The position numbers were made by a program, and so were the translations under genes. Below the pieces are notes generated by a model. The model was not told the origin of the DNA, searched no databases, and saw nothing but the letters and a program-made list of their open reading frames with translations. From Rhodococcus sp. 1168 (GTDB lineage: Bacteria; Actinomycetota; Actinomycetes; Mycobacteriales; Mycobacteriaceae): a DNA stretch of 64,000 nucleotides. Shown piece after piece: positions 46,502-54,990 of this stretch (position 1 is its first letter; each line of letters starts with the position of its first letter). The DNA lies in contig NZ_MKKY01000084.1 in NCBI RefSeq assembly GCF_002091955.1, positions 146,090-210,089 of the forward strand. The letters run 5' to 3'.

Positions 46502-48523
46502 CTACGGATCGAGAAGATCGGTGTGGTGATCGCCGGTCGACAGGTCGGCGACAGACTGTGCCGAGCTGTCGATATCCCCGTGCAACCCGGCGTCCGAGTG
46601 CAGACCCGCATCGGACTGAGCTTGTCCGAAGATGCTCGAATCCACTGCGGACCAGGCACTCGAATCGAAGGCCGAGGTCGAATCGAACGATCCGGATGCG
46701 CCACTCGTGATGCCCCCGGTGACTGCACCGACAGCATCGGCGCCACCAGCAGCGGCGCCGGATAGTTGCGCGGACATATCTGCAGCCGACCCGAGCCCGG
46801 CACCGACGGCGCCGGCCACCTCTCCGCTCGCATCGGCGGCCGCTTCTGCTCCTGCGGAGGTACCAGCGGAAACGCCCGCGTCGATCGCTCCGGCAACGCC
46901 ACCGCCGATGTCTGCCCCACCCGCCTCTGCACCCGCTGCTGCACCGTCGAGCGCTCCGGTGAACGATCCTCCCAGATCGCCGCCGACGCTACCGAGACCT
47001 CCGGCGAGGCCGCCGCCCAGCCCTGCCAGCCCGGACAGTCCGCCGGAGACCCCTGCACCTGCTTCGCCGACGGCACCGATGCCGCTGTCGATTCCGCCGG
47101 CAACGACTACGCCTGCAAGACCACTGAGGTCGAGATCACCGGATCCAGCGACGCCCCCCGCGGCGCCGAGAGCCGATCCGAGTGCGCCGTCGAGAGTTGC
47201 TCCGAGTTCGGTACTGGCACCGAGGACTGCGCCCAGGTCGAGTGCACCGCTTGTGCCGAGAACACCGTCGAAAGCTGCGCCGAGACCTGCTCCGGCTTCG
47301 CCACCTACACCGAATGCGCCACCGAGGACACCTTCGAGCGTGGTCGATACTCCTGCCTGTCCGGAAGCGTCGATTGCGGTGTTCAATGCAGTGGTCAGGC
47401 TGCCGACGACACTGCTGTCCAGATCGAGGGCGGTGCCGAGGGCACCGCCGACGAGGGCGCCGATATCGGCGTCCGCAATTCCGGTGAGGTCGAGGTCGGC
47501 CAACACCCCGGCGTCCAGGACGGCACCGAGCGCTGCGCCCAGCGAACCACCGAGATCACCGTCGACGCCGAGAACGCTCTCCAAGGCTCCACCGAGTTCG
47601 CCGCCGATTCCGCCACCTGCGCTGAATGCGGCGTCGAGGGCTGAGCCCAGGCCGACTGCGATCTCGGTTCCGAGTCCGAGTCCGGCACTCAGGGCTGCGC
47701 CGAGGTCCCCGGTGAGGTCGAGCACGCCTCCACCGATCACGGCACCGAACACGTCGCCGAGCGCAGCGCCGAGATCGGCTCCGATGGTTCCGCCGACGCC
47801 GAAAGCAGCGCCGAGTGCGGCGCTGAGGGCTCCGTCTACACCGGCAAGGGCCTCGAGATCGATGCTGCCTGCCGCCCCGAGTGCAGCGTCGAGCGCTGCA
47901 CCGAATGCTCCGGTGATGTCGCCGCCGAGCTCGATGCCGCCACCGATCAGTCCGCTCAGGGCGCCACCGAGATCCGCCGCGCCACCGAGATCGATCGATC
48001 CGCCTGCGCCGATAGCGGCTTCGAGTGCGAAACCGAATGCTGCGCCGAGGTCGGCTCCGATATGGCCGCCCGCTGCGAGGGCTGCACTGAGCGCAGCACC
48101 GATTTGAACTGCGATGTCACCGGCCGAATCGACGTCGCCGCCCGCGCCACCACCTACTCCACCACCGATACCACCGATGCCGCCACCGATGAGTCCGCCA
48201 CCTGCAAGGCCTCCGCCAGCGACGGCGCCGGCTGTCAGTCCAAGGCCCGCTGATAGTCCACCGCCGATCGCGCTGCCACCGGCCAGGCCGCCTTCGATCG
48301 AGCCCGCGGAGCCCGCACCGAGGATGGCCGACAGCTGCGAACTCGCTCCGGCGAAAAGGCCGGACTCGGCTACCAGCGGGGCAACCGCGACGATGTCGGC
48401 GTGGCAAACCTCGCCCAACCCTGCTGCGGCCAGCGCGATATCCGGATTGGCGCAGTATGCGGCAGCTGCCTTGTCGTCGCGAAGCAGGCTGAGGATGAAA
48501 TCGAGTACAGCGTTCGTGGCCAT
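46502..48523 (-). CDS. iniB: IniB-like glycine/alanine-rich protein
   Basis: A 673-residue protein. Residues 1-60 match the IniB N-terminal domain: LDFILSLLRDDKAAAAYCAN, then LAAAGLGEVCHADIVAV. The remaining 600 residues are low-complexity Gly/Ala with regularly spaced hydrophobics (GGIGGELGGAL-type repeats), ending with an Asp/Ser/His-rich tail (SSIFGQAQSDAGLHSD). ATG 48523 follows GGAG. IniB is the first gene of the mycobacterial iniBAC operon; function unknown, probably envelope-associated. The protein is longer than mycobacterial IniB (about 480 residues, from memory). Confidence 0.85.
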   Translation of the reverse strand: MATNAVLDFILSLLRDDKAAAAYCANPDIALAAAGLGEVCHADIVAVAPLVAESGLFAGASSQLSAILGAGSAGSIEGGLAGGSAIGGGLSAGLGLTAGAVAGGGLAGGGLIGGGIGGIGGGVGGGAGGDVDSAGDIAVQIGAALSAALAAGGHIGADLGAAFGFALEAAIGAGGSIDLGGAADLGGALSGLIGGGIELGGDITGAFGAALDAALGAAGSIDLEALAGVDGALSAALGAAFGVGGTIGADLGAALGDVFGAVIGGGVLDLTGDLGAALSAGLGLGTEIAVGLGSALDAAFSAGGGIGGELGGALESVLGVDGDLGGSLGAALGAVLDAGVLADLDLTGIADADIGALVGGALGTALDLDSSVVGSLTTALNTAIDASGQAGVSTTLEGVLGGAFGVGGEAGAGLGAAFDGVLGTSGALDLGAVLGASTELGATLDGALGSALGAAGGVAGSGDLDLSGLAGVVVAGGIDSGIGAVGEAGAGVSGGLSGLAGLGGGLAGGLGSVGGDLGGSFTGALDGAAAGAEAGGADIGGGVAGAIDAGVSAGTSAGAEAAADASGEVAGAVGAGLGSAADMSAQLSGAAAGGADAVGAVTGGITSGASGSFDSTSAFDSSAWSAVDSSIFGQAQSDAGLHSDAGLHGDIDSSAQSVADLSTGDHHTDLLDP

Positions 48524-48608
48524 GTGAAGTGGCTCCATTCTTTTGCTCGGTCGTTCGTGGTTGATCACAAAGCTATGTGCCGTCAGCGCTCGGCAGAACG
48601 GGTCTGAT

Positions 48609-48676
48609 CCCCCTAGCCGGACAAGCCGGCCTAGGGGTGAGTCGTTAGGGGATTCGTTGCCGTTAGGGGATTTCCC
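48609..48676. promoter_or_regulatory. Cluster of TAGGGG boxes in the iniB / Hsp70-like divergent promoter
   Basis: An imperfect palindrome CCCCTAGCCGG / CCGGCCTAGGGG (48610-48637) is followed by two exact direct repeats CGTTAGGGGATT at 48643-48654 and 48661-48672, 18 bp apart. The last extends to GGGGATTTCCCC. In total there are three forward and one inverted TAGGGG copies within 68 bp. They lie 86-153 bp before iniB and 103-170 bp before the Hsp70-like gene. Candidate sites for the LuxR-type regulator encoded at 50587. Confidence 0.55.
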
Positions 48677-48778
48677 CTTCGATCCCTCTTCACCTGCTGT
48701 GAGACGTAACGAAAGGCGCGATGCTGCCGACACAGAGTCGATAGGACGTGCGGATCGAACAAGAAGCCGGAGATGAAG

Positions 48779-50578
48779 ATGAGCGCAGGGCTCGGCATAC
48801 GGATTGGAACAGCTGCCTCGGTAGCTGCCCTCGATACTTCCGAGGACCCCCACGCGCCCCGCGACTTCGCCACTGATGAGGCAATGCTCACCGTCACTCG
48901 CCGGTCCGCTCTTGATCTTCGCCCTGGTGCCGCCCCCAGTCTCGCCGGGCGCCAGGATCGCCAGAACAGCTATCTGATCAGCGGATTCGCCGACCGTGTC
49001 GGAGACCCCGTTCCCGTCATCGACGAGGACGGGCGCTCGCATCAGGCCGAGGATCTGTTCGCCACTGCCACGCGGGCTCTCGTCGCCGAAGCTTGTGCGG
49101 GCACACCCTGCGATCCGACCGTCGTGGTCACGTATCCCGACCGGTGGTCGACCTACACGACCGACGTGCTCCGCGGCGCTTTGGAACGTGCGGGCGTCCC
49201 CGATGCGACGCTCGTCTCCGACTCTGCGGCGACCATGCGCTGGCTCGAGGGTTCACGCGGCGCCGCGAGCGACGGCCTCGTCGTCATCTACGACCTCGGT
49301 GCCTACTCCCTCGACATCACCCTGATGCGCACCGGTGCCGAGGCCGGAACCATCGGAGCCGGAGCCAACTCCACCGACTTCGGTGGTGCACAGTTCGACC
49401 ACCTGATCACCGAGCATGTCCTCGACACCGCAGCCAGTAGCGCTTCGTTCGAATTCGACCCGTTCGATCCCGACACCGTCGGTGCGCTCGTCGAACTTCG
49501 CGCACGCTGCTGTGAAGCCAAGGAAGAGCTCTCCTCGGAGACGGCGACGACGCTGACCGTCGACCTTCCTTCTGTGCACACCGAAACCCGGCTCGTTCGT
49601 GGCGAACTGGAAGATTTGATCCGCCGCCCGGTCCTCGATTCCATCGAGCTGATCAGCGACGTGCTGCACACTTCCGGCCTCGACGTTTCCGACGTCACTC
49701 AGGTCCTTCTCATCGGGGGCAGCTCCAGTATTCCCCTTGTCGCCGAACTTGTTTCCTCCAATATGCGTGTTCCTGTCGTCACCGGGCTGCATCCCGACCG
49801 TATCCCCGCCATCGGCGCGGCGTTGATCGCCAACGAGATCGCCCGCGCGGCTGTCCCCGACGCTCCTGTGGCCACCGCTGCGGCCGTCACCCGGCCTGCG
49901 CCGCGCCCGGCGTTCGCATCGCCGGCAGTCGCGTCCGCGGCCGAGCCGACCGGGACATCGGGCCGCAAAAAGCTCGGTGTCGTCTTCGCCTCCGTTGCTG
50001 CACTCGTTGTCATCGCTGGCGGCGGATTGTCGGTGGGAACCGCATTGACCACCAAGGATGCGCCGGCAGCTTCGGTCTCGGAGAGCAGCACCGGAGCCGG
50101 CCCGTCGGCGGCAACTGCTGCCACTGTTGCCGAATTGGGCACTACTCCTACGAACGGACTACCCGCTCCCACCGTCGCTGCGGATGGCACGCTGATCCCG
50201 GCGCCGGGAACGGCTATCGCCGCCGACGGTTCGGTCGTCTCCGCACCGGGGTCCGCTCCAGGTGTTCCAGCCCCGGCAGGCGCAGTTCCCGGCGCCCCCG
50301 CACCAGCACCCGGTGCCCCCGCACCAGCACCCGGTGCCCCCGCACCAGCGCCGGGCGTCCCTGCACCGAACCTGCCACCACCGGGCAACGCCCCGCCTGC
50401 CTACACACCCCCGGCGTACACACCCCCCACCTACACCGGCCCAGGGCTGTCCGACGCCGGAGGTGCCGCCGGAAACGTCATACAAGGCGTGGGCCAGGGT
50501 GTCGGGGGCATCGTTCAAGGCACCGGCAATGCCGTCGGAGACATCGTCGGAAGCGTTCCGTTGCTCGGCAACAAGTAG
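48779..50578 (+). CDS. Membrane-anchored Hsp70-like protein with Pro/Ala-rich exterior
   Basis: A 599-residue protein. Residues 1 to about 355 form an Hsp70 nucleotide-binding domain without substrate-binding domain. The adenosine motif LLIGGSSSIPLVAEL is intact. Phosphate-1 reads GIRIGTAASVA (Dna[12 protein letters not shown]) and phosphate-2 YDLGAYSLDITLM (Dna[14 protein letters not shown]), so key Asp, Gly and Thr residues are changed. One transmembrane helix follows (VVFASVAALVVIAGGG, about 400), then an exported tail with repeated GAPAPAP heptads. ATG 48779 is placed six bases after GGAG; 48773 is possible. It heads the operon divergent from iniB. Confidence 0.85.
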   Translation: MSAGLGIRIGTAASVAALDTSEDPHAPRDFATDEAMLTVTRRSALDLRPGAAPSLAGRQDRQNSYLISGFADRVGDPVPVIDEDGRSHQAEDLFATATRALVAEACAGTPCDPTVVVTYPDRWSTYTTDVLRGALERAGVPDATLVSDSAATMRWLEGSRGAASDGLVVIYDLGAYSLDITLMRTGAEAGTIGAGANSTDFGGAQFDHLITEHVLDTAASSASFEFDPFDPDTVGALVELRARCCEAKEELSSETATTLTVDLPSVHTETRLVRGELEDLIRRPVLDSIELISDVLHTSGLDVSDVTQVLLIGGSSSIPLVAELVSSNMRVPVVTGLHPDRIPAIGAALIANEIARAAVPDAPVATAAAVTRPAPRPAFASPAVASAAEPTGTSGRKKLGVVFASVAALVVIAGGGLSVGTALTTKDAPAASVSESSTGAGPSAATAATVAELGTTPTNGLPAPTVAADGTLIPAPGTAIAADGSVVSAPGSAPGVPAPAGAVPGAPAPAPGAPAPAPGAPAPAPGVPAPNLPPPGNAPPAYTPPAYTPPTYTGPGLSDAGGAAGNVIQGVGQGVGGIVQGTGNAVGDIVGSVPLLGNK

Positions 50579-50586
50579 CAGCATTC

Positions 50587-52662
50587 GTGCTGACCAAGTC
50601 CGACATCGCAGCCCGGGCAACCAAAGCTGGGCGACCGATCTCCCGCGCACTGGCCGGGACCATTCTGACTGCCACCGGTGGATGTGAGAATGCCGTCGAC
50701 GTCGCACTGGAGGCAAGCAGGCGCGTCGACGCCGACGACCCGGTCAGCAAGGTCGTCGTCGACGCTGTCCACGCCCATCGAGTGGCATACCTCGTGGCAT
50801 TGACCCGCGCCGAGCAGAGTGTGGTCGTGCTTGCTCACTTCGGTGCCGAATCCGACACCGAGGTGCTGACCGAACTCACCGAGGGAGCAGTCGATCCGGC
50901 GGCGGTCCGCGAGAGTGCCGTCGCAGCAGGCGTGTTGGCACCGGACCCTCCCCCGCTGACCGGCGTCGGCGAGGCTTTGATTGCCGCCCTCGGCGCACCT
51001 CGACTCTCCGACATTCTTACCACCCTGCTCGAATATCGCAGCAAGACAGACACTCTCGACGCCGATATGGCAGTGGCCATCGCAGGTGCAGGCGTTCGAC
51101 ATCCGCAGTTGGCGGTCTTCCTCACCCTCGAAGGTGATGGCGCAGAGCCCGAATCCGCCGCGACGCTGTATTCGTTTGCCGTCGATGCGGGCGCCGAACC
51201 TCTGACCTTGGCTGGACGAAGGGCCGAGGTAGCAGCTGTGGTCGGCGATCTCGATGCGGCCGAGCAGTTCGGTGATCACATCCTCGAACACGGCGACTCG
51301 GTTTCCTCGGGTGAATTACGCACAGCCATAAGAACATCGGCAACGGTTGCCGCCGAGCGAGGCATGACCGAGCGGGGACGTCAACTCTACGAGTGGCTCG
51401 GCTCCGACCGCGCCGGAACTGATGCTGCACTGGCCGCCGTCGTCGCCTCGGTAGCAGGCGTCGTGCCTACAGTCACGGCTGCAACTACAGCACCGCCCAC
51501 GTCGGTGAGCGCTGCGCTGACTCTGCTGGCCAATGGACTACAGCAGTCCATCACCGCGGAGTCGACGGCCGAGACCACTGCAGCAACGAACACACTGATG
51601 CGCGCGGTGTCACTGTCCGGCGCCGACGCCAGGCGAGCGGCCCCCGAGACTGCGTCGGCAACCGCCATCCTGTTCGCGCTCCACTGCGGCGATCTCGCGC
51701 GCGTCGAATCGCTGGTGTCGCGGTCCACCGCACCCATCCAGCATCCGAGCGGCACCAGAATTGCATTGCTGCAAACCTGGGCGAGCATGCTGTCCGGTGA
51801 CGTTGCGTCGACGGCGGCCCGCATCGAGGCCATCCAGGTCCCCTCTTCGCACAGTCGGAACCAACTCTTTTTTCATGCGATCGAAGTCGGGCTGGCCCGC
51901 CGGTCCGGTGACCGGGGGGCGCTGGTCAACGCGTGGAACGATGCGCAGGACGTCATCGCCGAATACTCGGCCGACTTGTTCTCGCTGCTACCGATCGGTG
52001 AGCTTTGGCTCGGGTCCGTGCGGGTGGGTGAACCCGACCGTATGACACATCTGCTTGCACAGGTCGATTCCGTACTTGCAGGCCTGGACGAGCCGAGCGC
52101 CTGGGCGTCGGCATTTCATTGGTACGGAGTTCAGGCCGCCATTGCTGCCGAGAACCCCGCCGAACTGGTTCCCCATGCCCGGGCACTCGCCACGGCAGCC
52201 GAATCGAACCGGTACAGCGCCACCCTCGCAGCCGCCGGTCGAGCCTGGTTGGGCGTACTGCAAGGCCATCCGAACGTCTCCGATGTCGAAGCCGCCGCCC
52301 ACTCGCTCACCCAGTTCGGATTGTCTTGGGACGGCGCCCGCCTCGCCGGCGAAGCCGCACTTCGCGCCACCGACACCCGCGCTGCGACCACACTGCTCCA
52401 GGTGGCCCGATCGCTTCGCCAGCCCGTAGCGTCACCGACCGCGGTAGCCGCAGAACCGAAAGGTTCGCTCAGCGCGCGCGAGGCCGAAGTCGCGGAGATG
52501 CTCGTCCTCGGCATCACCTACCGCGAAGCAGGCAATCGGCTCTACATCTCTGCGAAAACCGTCGAACACCACGTCGCTCGCATCAAGCGGCGCCTCGGAG
52601 CGAGCTCGCGCTCGGAACTGCTGTCGATGCTGCGTGGGATGGGATACGGAACTACTGTGTAG
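50587..52662 (+). CDS. LuxR-type transcriptional regulator next to ini genes
   Basis: A 691-residue protein. The C-terminal 65 residues are a GerE/LuxR helix-turn-helix (LSAREAEVAEMLVLGITYRE, then AKTVEHHVARIKRRLGASSR). The long Ala-rich helical part before it looks like a degenerate MalT-like/TPR sensor without a visible Walker A. GTG start eight bases after the Hsp70-like stop, so it is cotranscribed. In mycobacteria a larger LuxR-type regulator (IniR, Rv0339c) lies near iniBAC and activates it. By position this is its counterpart, an inference. Confidence 0.8.
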   Translation: MLTKSDIAARATKAGRPISRALAGTILTATGGCENAVDVALEASRRVDADDPVSKVVVDAVHAHRVAYLVALTRAEQSVVVLAHFGAESDTEVLTELTEGAVDPAAVRESAVAAGVLAPDPPPLTGVGEALIAALGAPRLSDILTTLLEYRSKTDTLDADMAVAIAGAGVRHPQLAVFLTLEGDGAEPESAATLYSFAVDAGAEPLTLAGRRAEVAAVVGDLDAAEQFGDHILEHGDSVSSGELRTAIRTSATVAAERGMTERGRQLYEWLGSDRAGTDAALAAVVASVAGVVPTVTAATTAPPTSVSAALTLLANGLQQSITAESTAETTAATNTLMRAVSLSGADARRAAPETASATAILFALHCGDLARVESLVSRSTAPIQHPSGTRIALLQTWASMLSGDVASTAARIEAIQVPSSHSRNQLFFHAIEVGLARRSGDRGALVNAWNDAQDVIAEYSADLFSLLPIGELWLGSVRVGEPDRMTHLLAQVDSVLAGLDEPSAWASAFHWYGVQAAIAAENPAELVPHARALATAAESNRYSATLAAAGRAWLGVLQGHPNVSDVEAAAHSLTQFGLSWDGARLAGEAALRATDTRAATTLLQVARSLRQPVASPTAVAAEPKGSLSAREAEVAEMLVLGITYREAGNRLYISAKTVEHHVARIKRRLGASSRSELLSMLRGMGYGTTV

Positions 52663-52759
52663 TTCTGCACGGGCTGTGTAACTTCTGCGGGCTTGCACAC
52701 GACATCTATCTCAGTACTCCGCCCACAAGGCATCTGCAGACGACGAGGTAGCAGTAGCG

Positions 52760-53872
52760 ATGATCAATCGGTCCGCCGAGCCGGCGCAGGCCCATCCGCC
52801 CGCACAAGCATTACCCGACGTCGGCATGTACATCGACAATCAACGCGCAATCGCAGCGGTGTCGCGGGCCGCGCGTTCGAGTCCTTCTTTGCACGTCGCT
52901 TCCCTGCACGACACCGTTCTCTACGTCCACGCCGACGGTTCGGCTTCACTCGGACGGACCGAAGACCCCGACGCGGTCGAGTTCACCGGATTCGTAGACG
53001 CAATCGGCGAGGAAGCGTCCAGCGGTCATGCCCCCGGCGATCTCGTCGCTATGGCCCTTCGGTGCCTGCTCGCCGACGTAGCCCAGTCCATTGGCACCCC
53101 GGTGGACACGCTCGCAGCTGCGGCGACGTTCCCGGCCCGGTGGACAGCGGAGCAGGTCTCGGCGCTACGGATGGCTATGAGTCGCGTCGGACTCGATCAT
53201 GTCGCATTGGTTTCCGAGTCCGAGGCGCGCGCAGCGTGGGCAGGCGGACTCGATGTCAGGTGGGCTGGATCGGATTCCGGTATTGCGGCCGCTCGTGGCG
53301 CGGCAGTGCTTGCCGCCGAGTTTCCTATCGAGGCCGTGACCGAGGAAATACCGGTGCGGACTCCGGTGCGCCCGCTGTGGACGCGCACCCCCATCCTTGC
53401 GGCGGCCGCGTTCGCAGCCCTGTTGACGCTCGGCGCAGGCCTGACCGCACTGTTGATTCAGGACACCTCCGAGCCGTCGATCCCAGAGATCGACAGTGCT
53501 CAGATCGCCGAGGCCACCGTGCCGATCGTCCGTCCGAGTTCGCAGATTCCGTTTCCCACGGTCGTACCGTCAGTCGAACCATCGACCGAGCCGGTCTTCG
53601 CCCCGGCCCTTGAGCCCACCACGACGCCCCCCGAACTGCCTCGTACCTCCGACGTCGTCATCACGCCTCCGACGCCCCAGCCCGCCCCCGAGGCCTCGCT
53701 CGAAACCGAGCCGGAAACGACCACACCGAAGACCGTGAAGCCGGACGTCGACGAGCCGGAGATAGTCGAGCCGAGTACGGAGAAGCCGACCGATCCGGAA
53801 AAGCCCCCGGAGTCCGGCGGCACCACCCCGGACAGTCGGCAGGATGACACCGTGCTGAAGCCGACACCATGA
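52760..53872 (+). CDS. Truncated Hsp70-like membrane protein (second paralogue)
   Basis: A 370-residue protein. The N-terminal about 200 residues match the first lobe of the Hsp70 ATPase domain: APGDLVAMALRCLLADVAQS, AAAATFPARWTAEQVSALRM, VALVSESEARAAWAGG. The second lobe with phosphate-2 and adenosine motifs is absent. Sequence jumps directly to GIAAARGAAVLAAE, equivalent to the last NBD helix (Dna[11 protein letters not shown]). A transmembrane helix (ILAAAAFAALLTLGAGLTAL) and a Pro/Thr/Glu-rich exterior of about 130 residues follow. It cannot bind ATP in the Hsp70 manner. It overlaps the third paralogue by four bases. Confidence 0.8.
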   Translation: MINRSAEPAQAHPPAQALPDVGMYIDNQRAIAAVSRAARSSPSLHVASLHDTVLYVHADGSASLGRTEDPDAVEFTGFVDAIGEEASSGHAPGDLVAMALRCLLADVAQSIGTPVDTLAAAATFPARWTAEQVSALRMAMSRVGLDHVALVSESEARAAWAGGLDVRWAGSDSGIAAARGAAVLAAEFPIEAVTEEIPVRTPVRPLWTRTPILAAAAFAALLTLGAGLTALLIQDTSEPSIPEIDSAQIAEATVPIVRPSSQIPFPTVVPSVEPSTEPVFAPALEPTTTPPELPRTSDVVITPPTPQPAPEASLETEPETTTPKTVKPDVDEPEIVEPSTEKPTDPEKPPESGGTTPDSRQDDTVLKPTP

Positions 53873-54915
53873 CCGGATGCCTGGCGATGACGATCGCCGA
53901 CGGGGTATCGGTGGCCGTGCATCGACGTACCCGAAGCGAACACCCATCGGTCTTCGTCACCGACACCGTCCTGTCCTATTCCGGTAACGGCACCGCGCGC
54001 CTCGGAGTCGACGCAGCAGCGGACTCGACACCCCTCGTCGGATTCTTCGGCCGTGTCGACAAGCCCGAGGACAGCGGGCAAGAATTCCGCGCCGAAGATC
54101 TCGTTGCGACCGCCGCCTTCTGCCTCGTGAGCTCGGTGACCGCCGAGCACGGTGGAAGCATCCCGCACGCGGTCCTGACACACCCGAACACGTGGAGTTC
54201 TCACGCCGTCGACGCGATGCGGGTCGCTCTCGACCGCGTCGACCTCGATCAGGTCACGCTGATCTCGGACGAGGCTGCTGCGCGGGAATTCTATCGATCG
54301 AACTCCGGTGACCTCGACCAGGTCACCGTCACCCGCGGTGCGCTCGGAATCGTCGAAGCCATGTACTCGGTCCCAGCAGATTCGGCCGATACCGACGCAC
54401 TGCCCGTCGTCACTCCCGCGCCCGCCCTGGCATTCTCCGAGGCGATCCCGGTGCAGGGTCCACCGGCACCCGACAGTCCACAGTCGACGGAATCACCGAA
54501 CTCCAAGCGCCCCATCGCCATCGTGACAGCGGCTGCCGTCGCGCTCGTTCTCGTCTCGATCGGTATCGCCGCGGCCTTGGGCGCCTTCAGCGACGGAGCC
54601 GACGTCGTTCCCCCCACGATCACCGATGCAGACGCCACTCCGACGACCGAACCGTCGCCGACGCCTGTCCCTGCCGTGCCGATCCCGACCGTAGACGCCG
54701 CACCCAGCGAATTGCCCAGCCCCGCAACGGTGCCGACCGCACTGCCGCCGATCGTCGAGACAGTTCCCGCGCAGCCGTCTCCCCCGCCCGCTCCGGAGAC
54801 CGTGGCTCCTGCACCGGCAGAACCCTCTTTACCACTCCCGCCGACGAGAACGCTGCCACCACGACTGACTTTTCCCGACTTCACGTTCCCTGACTTCCCC
54901 CTTTTGGGACGCTGA
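53869..54915 (+). CDS. Truncated Hsp70-like membrane protein (third paralogue)
   Basis: A 348-residue protein. First-lobe sequence (LAMTIADGVSVAVHRR, AEDLVATAAFCLVSSVTAEH, AVLTHPNTWSSHAVDAMRVA, VTLISDEAAAREFY) is followed directly by QVTVTRGALGIVEA, the terminal NBD helix. This is the same deletion as in the second paralogue. Then comes a transmembrane helix (IAIVTAAAVALVLVSIGIAA) and a Pro-rich exported tail ending in repeated FPDFTFPDF. ATG overlaps the previous stop (ATGA). Presumably the last gene of the Hsp70-like/LuxR operon. Confidence 0.8.
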   Translation: MTGCLAMTIADGVSVAVHRRTRSEHPSVFVTDTVLSYSGNGTARLGVDAAADSTPLVGFFGRVDKPEDSGQEFRAEDLVATAAFCLVSSVTAEHGGSIPHAVLTHPNTWSSHAVDAMRVALDRVDLDQVTLISDEAAAREFYRSNSGDLDQVTVTRGALGIVEAMYSVPADSADTDALPVVTPAPALAFSEAIPVQGPPAPDSPQSTESPNSKRPIAIVTAAAVALVLVSIGIAAALGAFSDGADVVPPTITDADATPTTEPSPTPVPAVPIPTVDAAPSELPSPATVPTALPPIVETVPAQPSPPPAPETVAPAPAEPSLPLPPTRTLPPRLTFPDFTFPDFPLLGR

Positions 54916-54990
54916 CCACGCCGTTCATATTTTTTGTGATCAATAGCCTAAGGTGGGGCGCTGACGGCCAGCACCTGATGAAGGGATTTC

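Noticed and set aside
46632..48107. Long plus-strand frame of about 490 codons opposite iniB
   Set aside because: It is Pro/Ser/Ala low complexity, the mirror of Gly/Ala codons in iniB, with no ribosome-binding site or domain.
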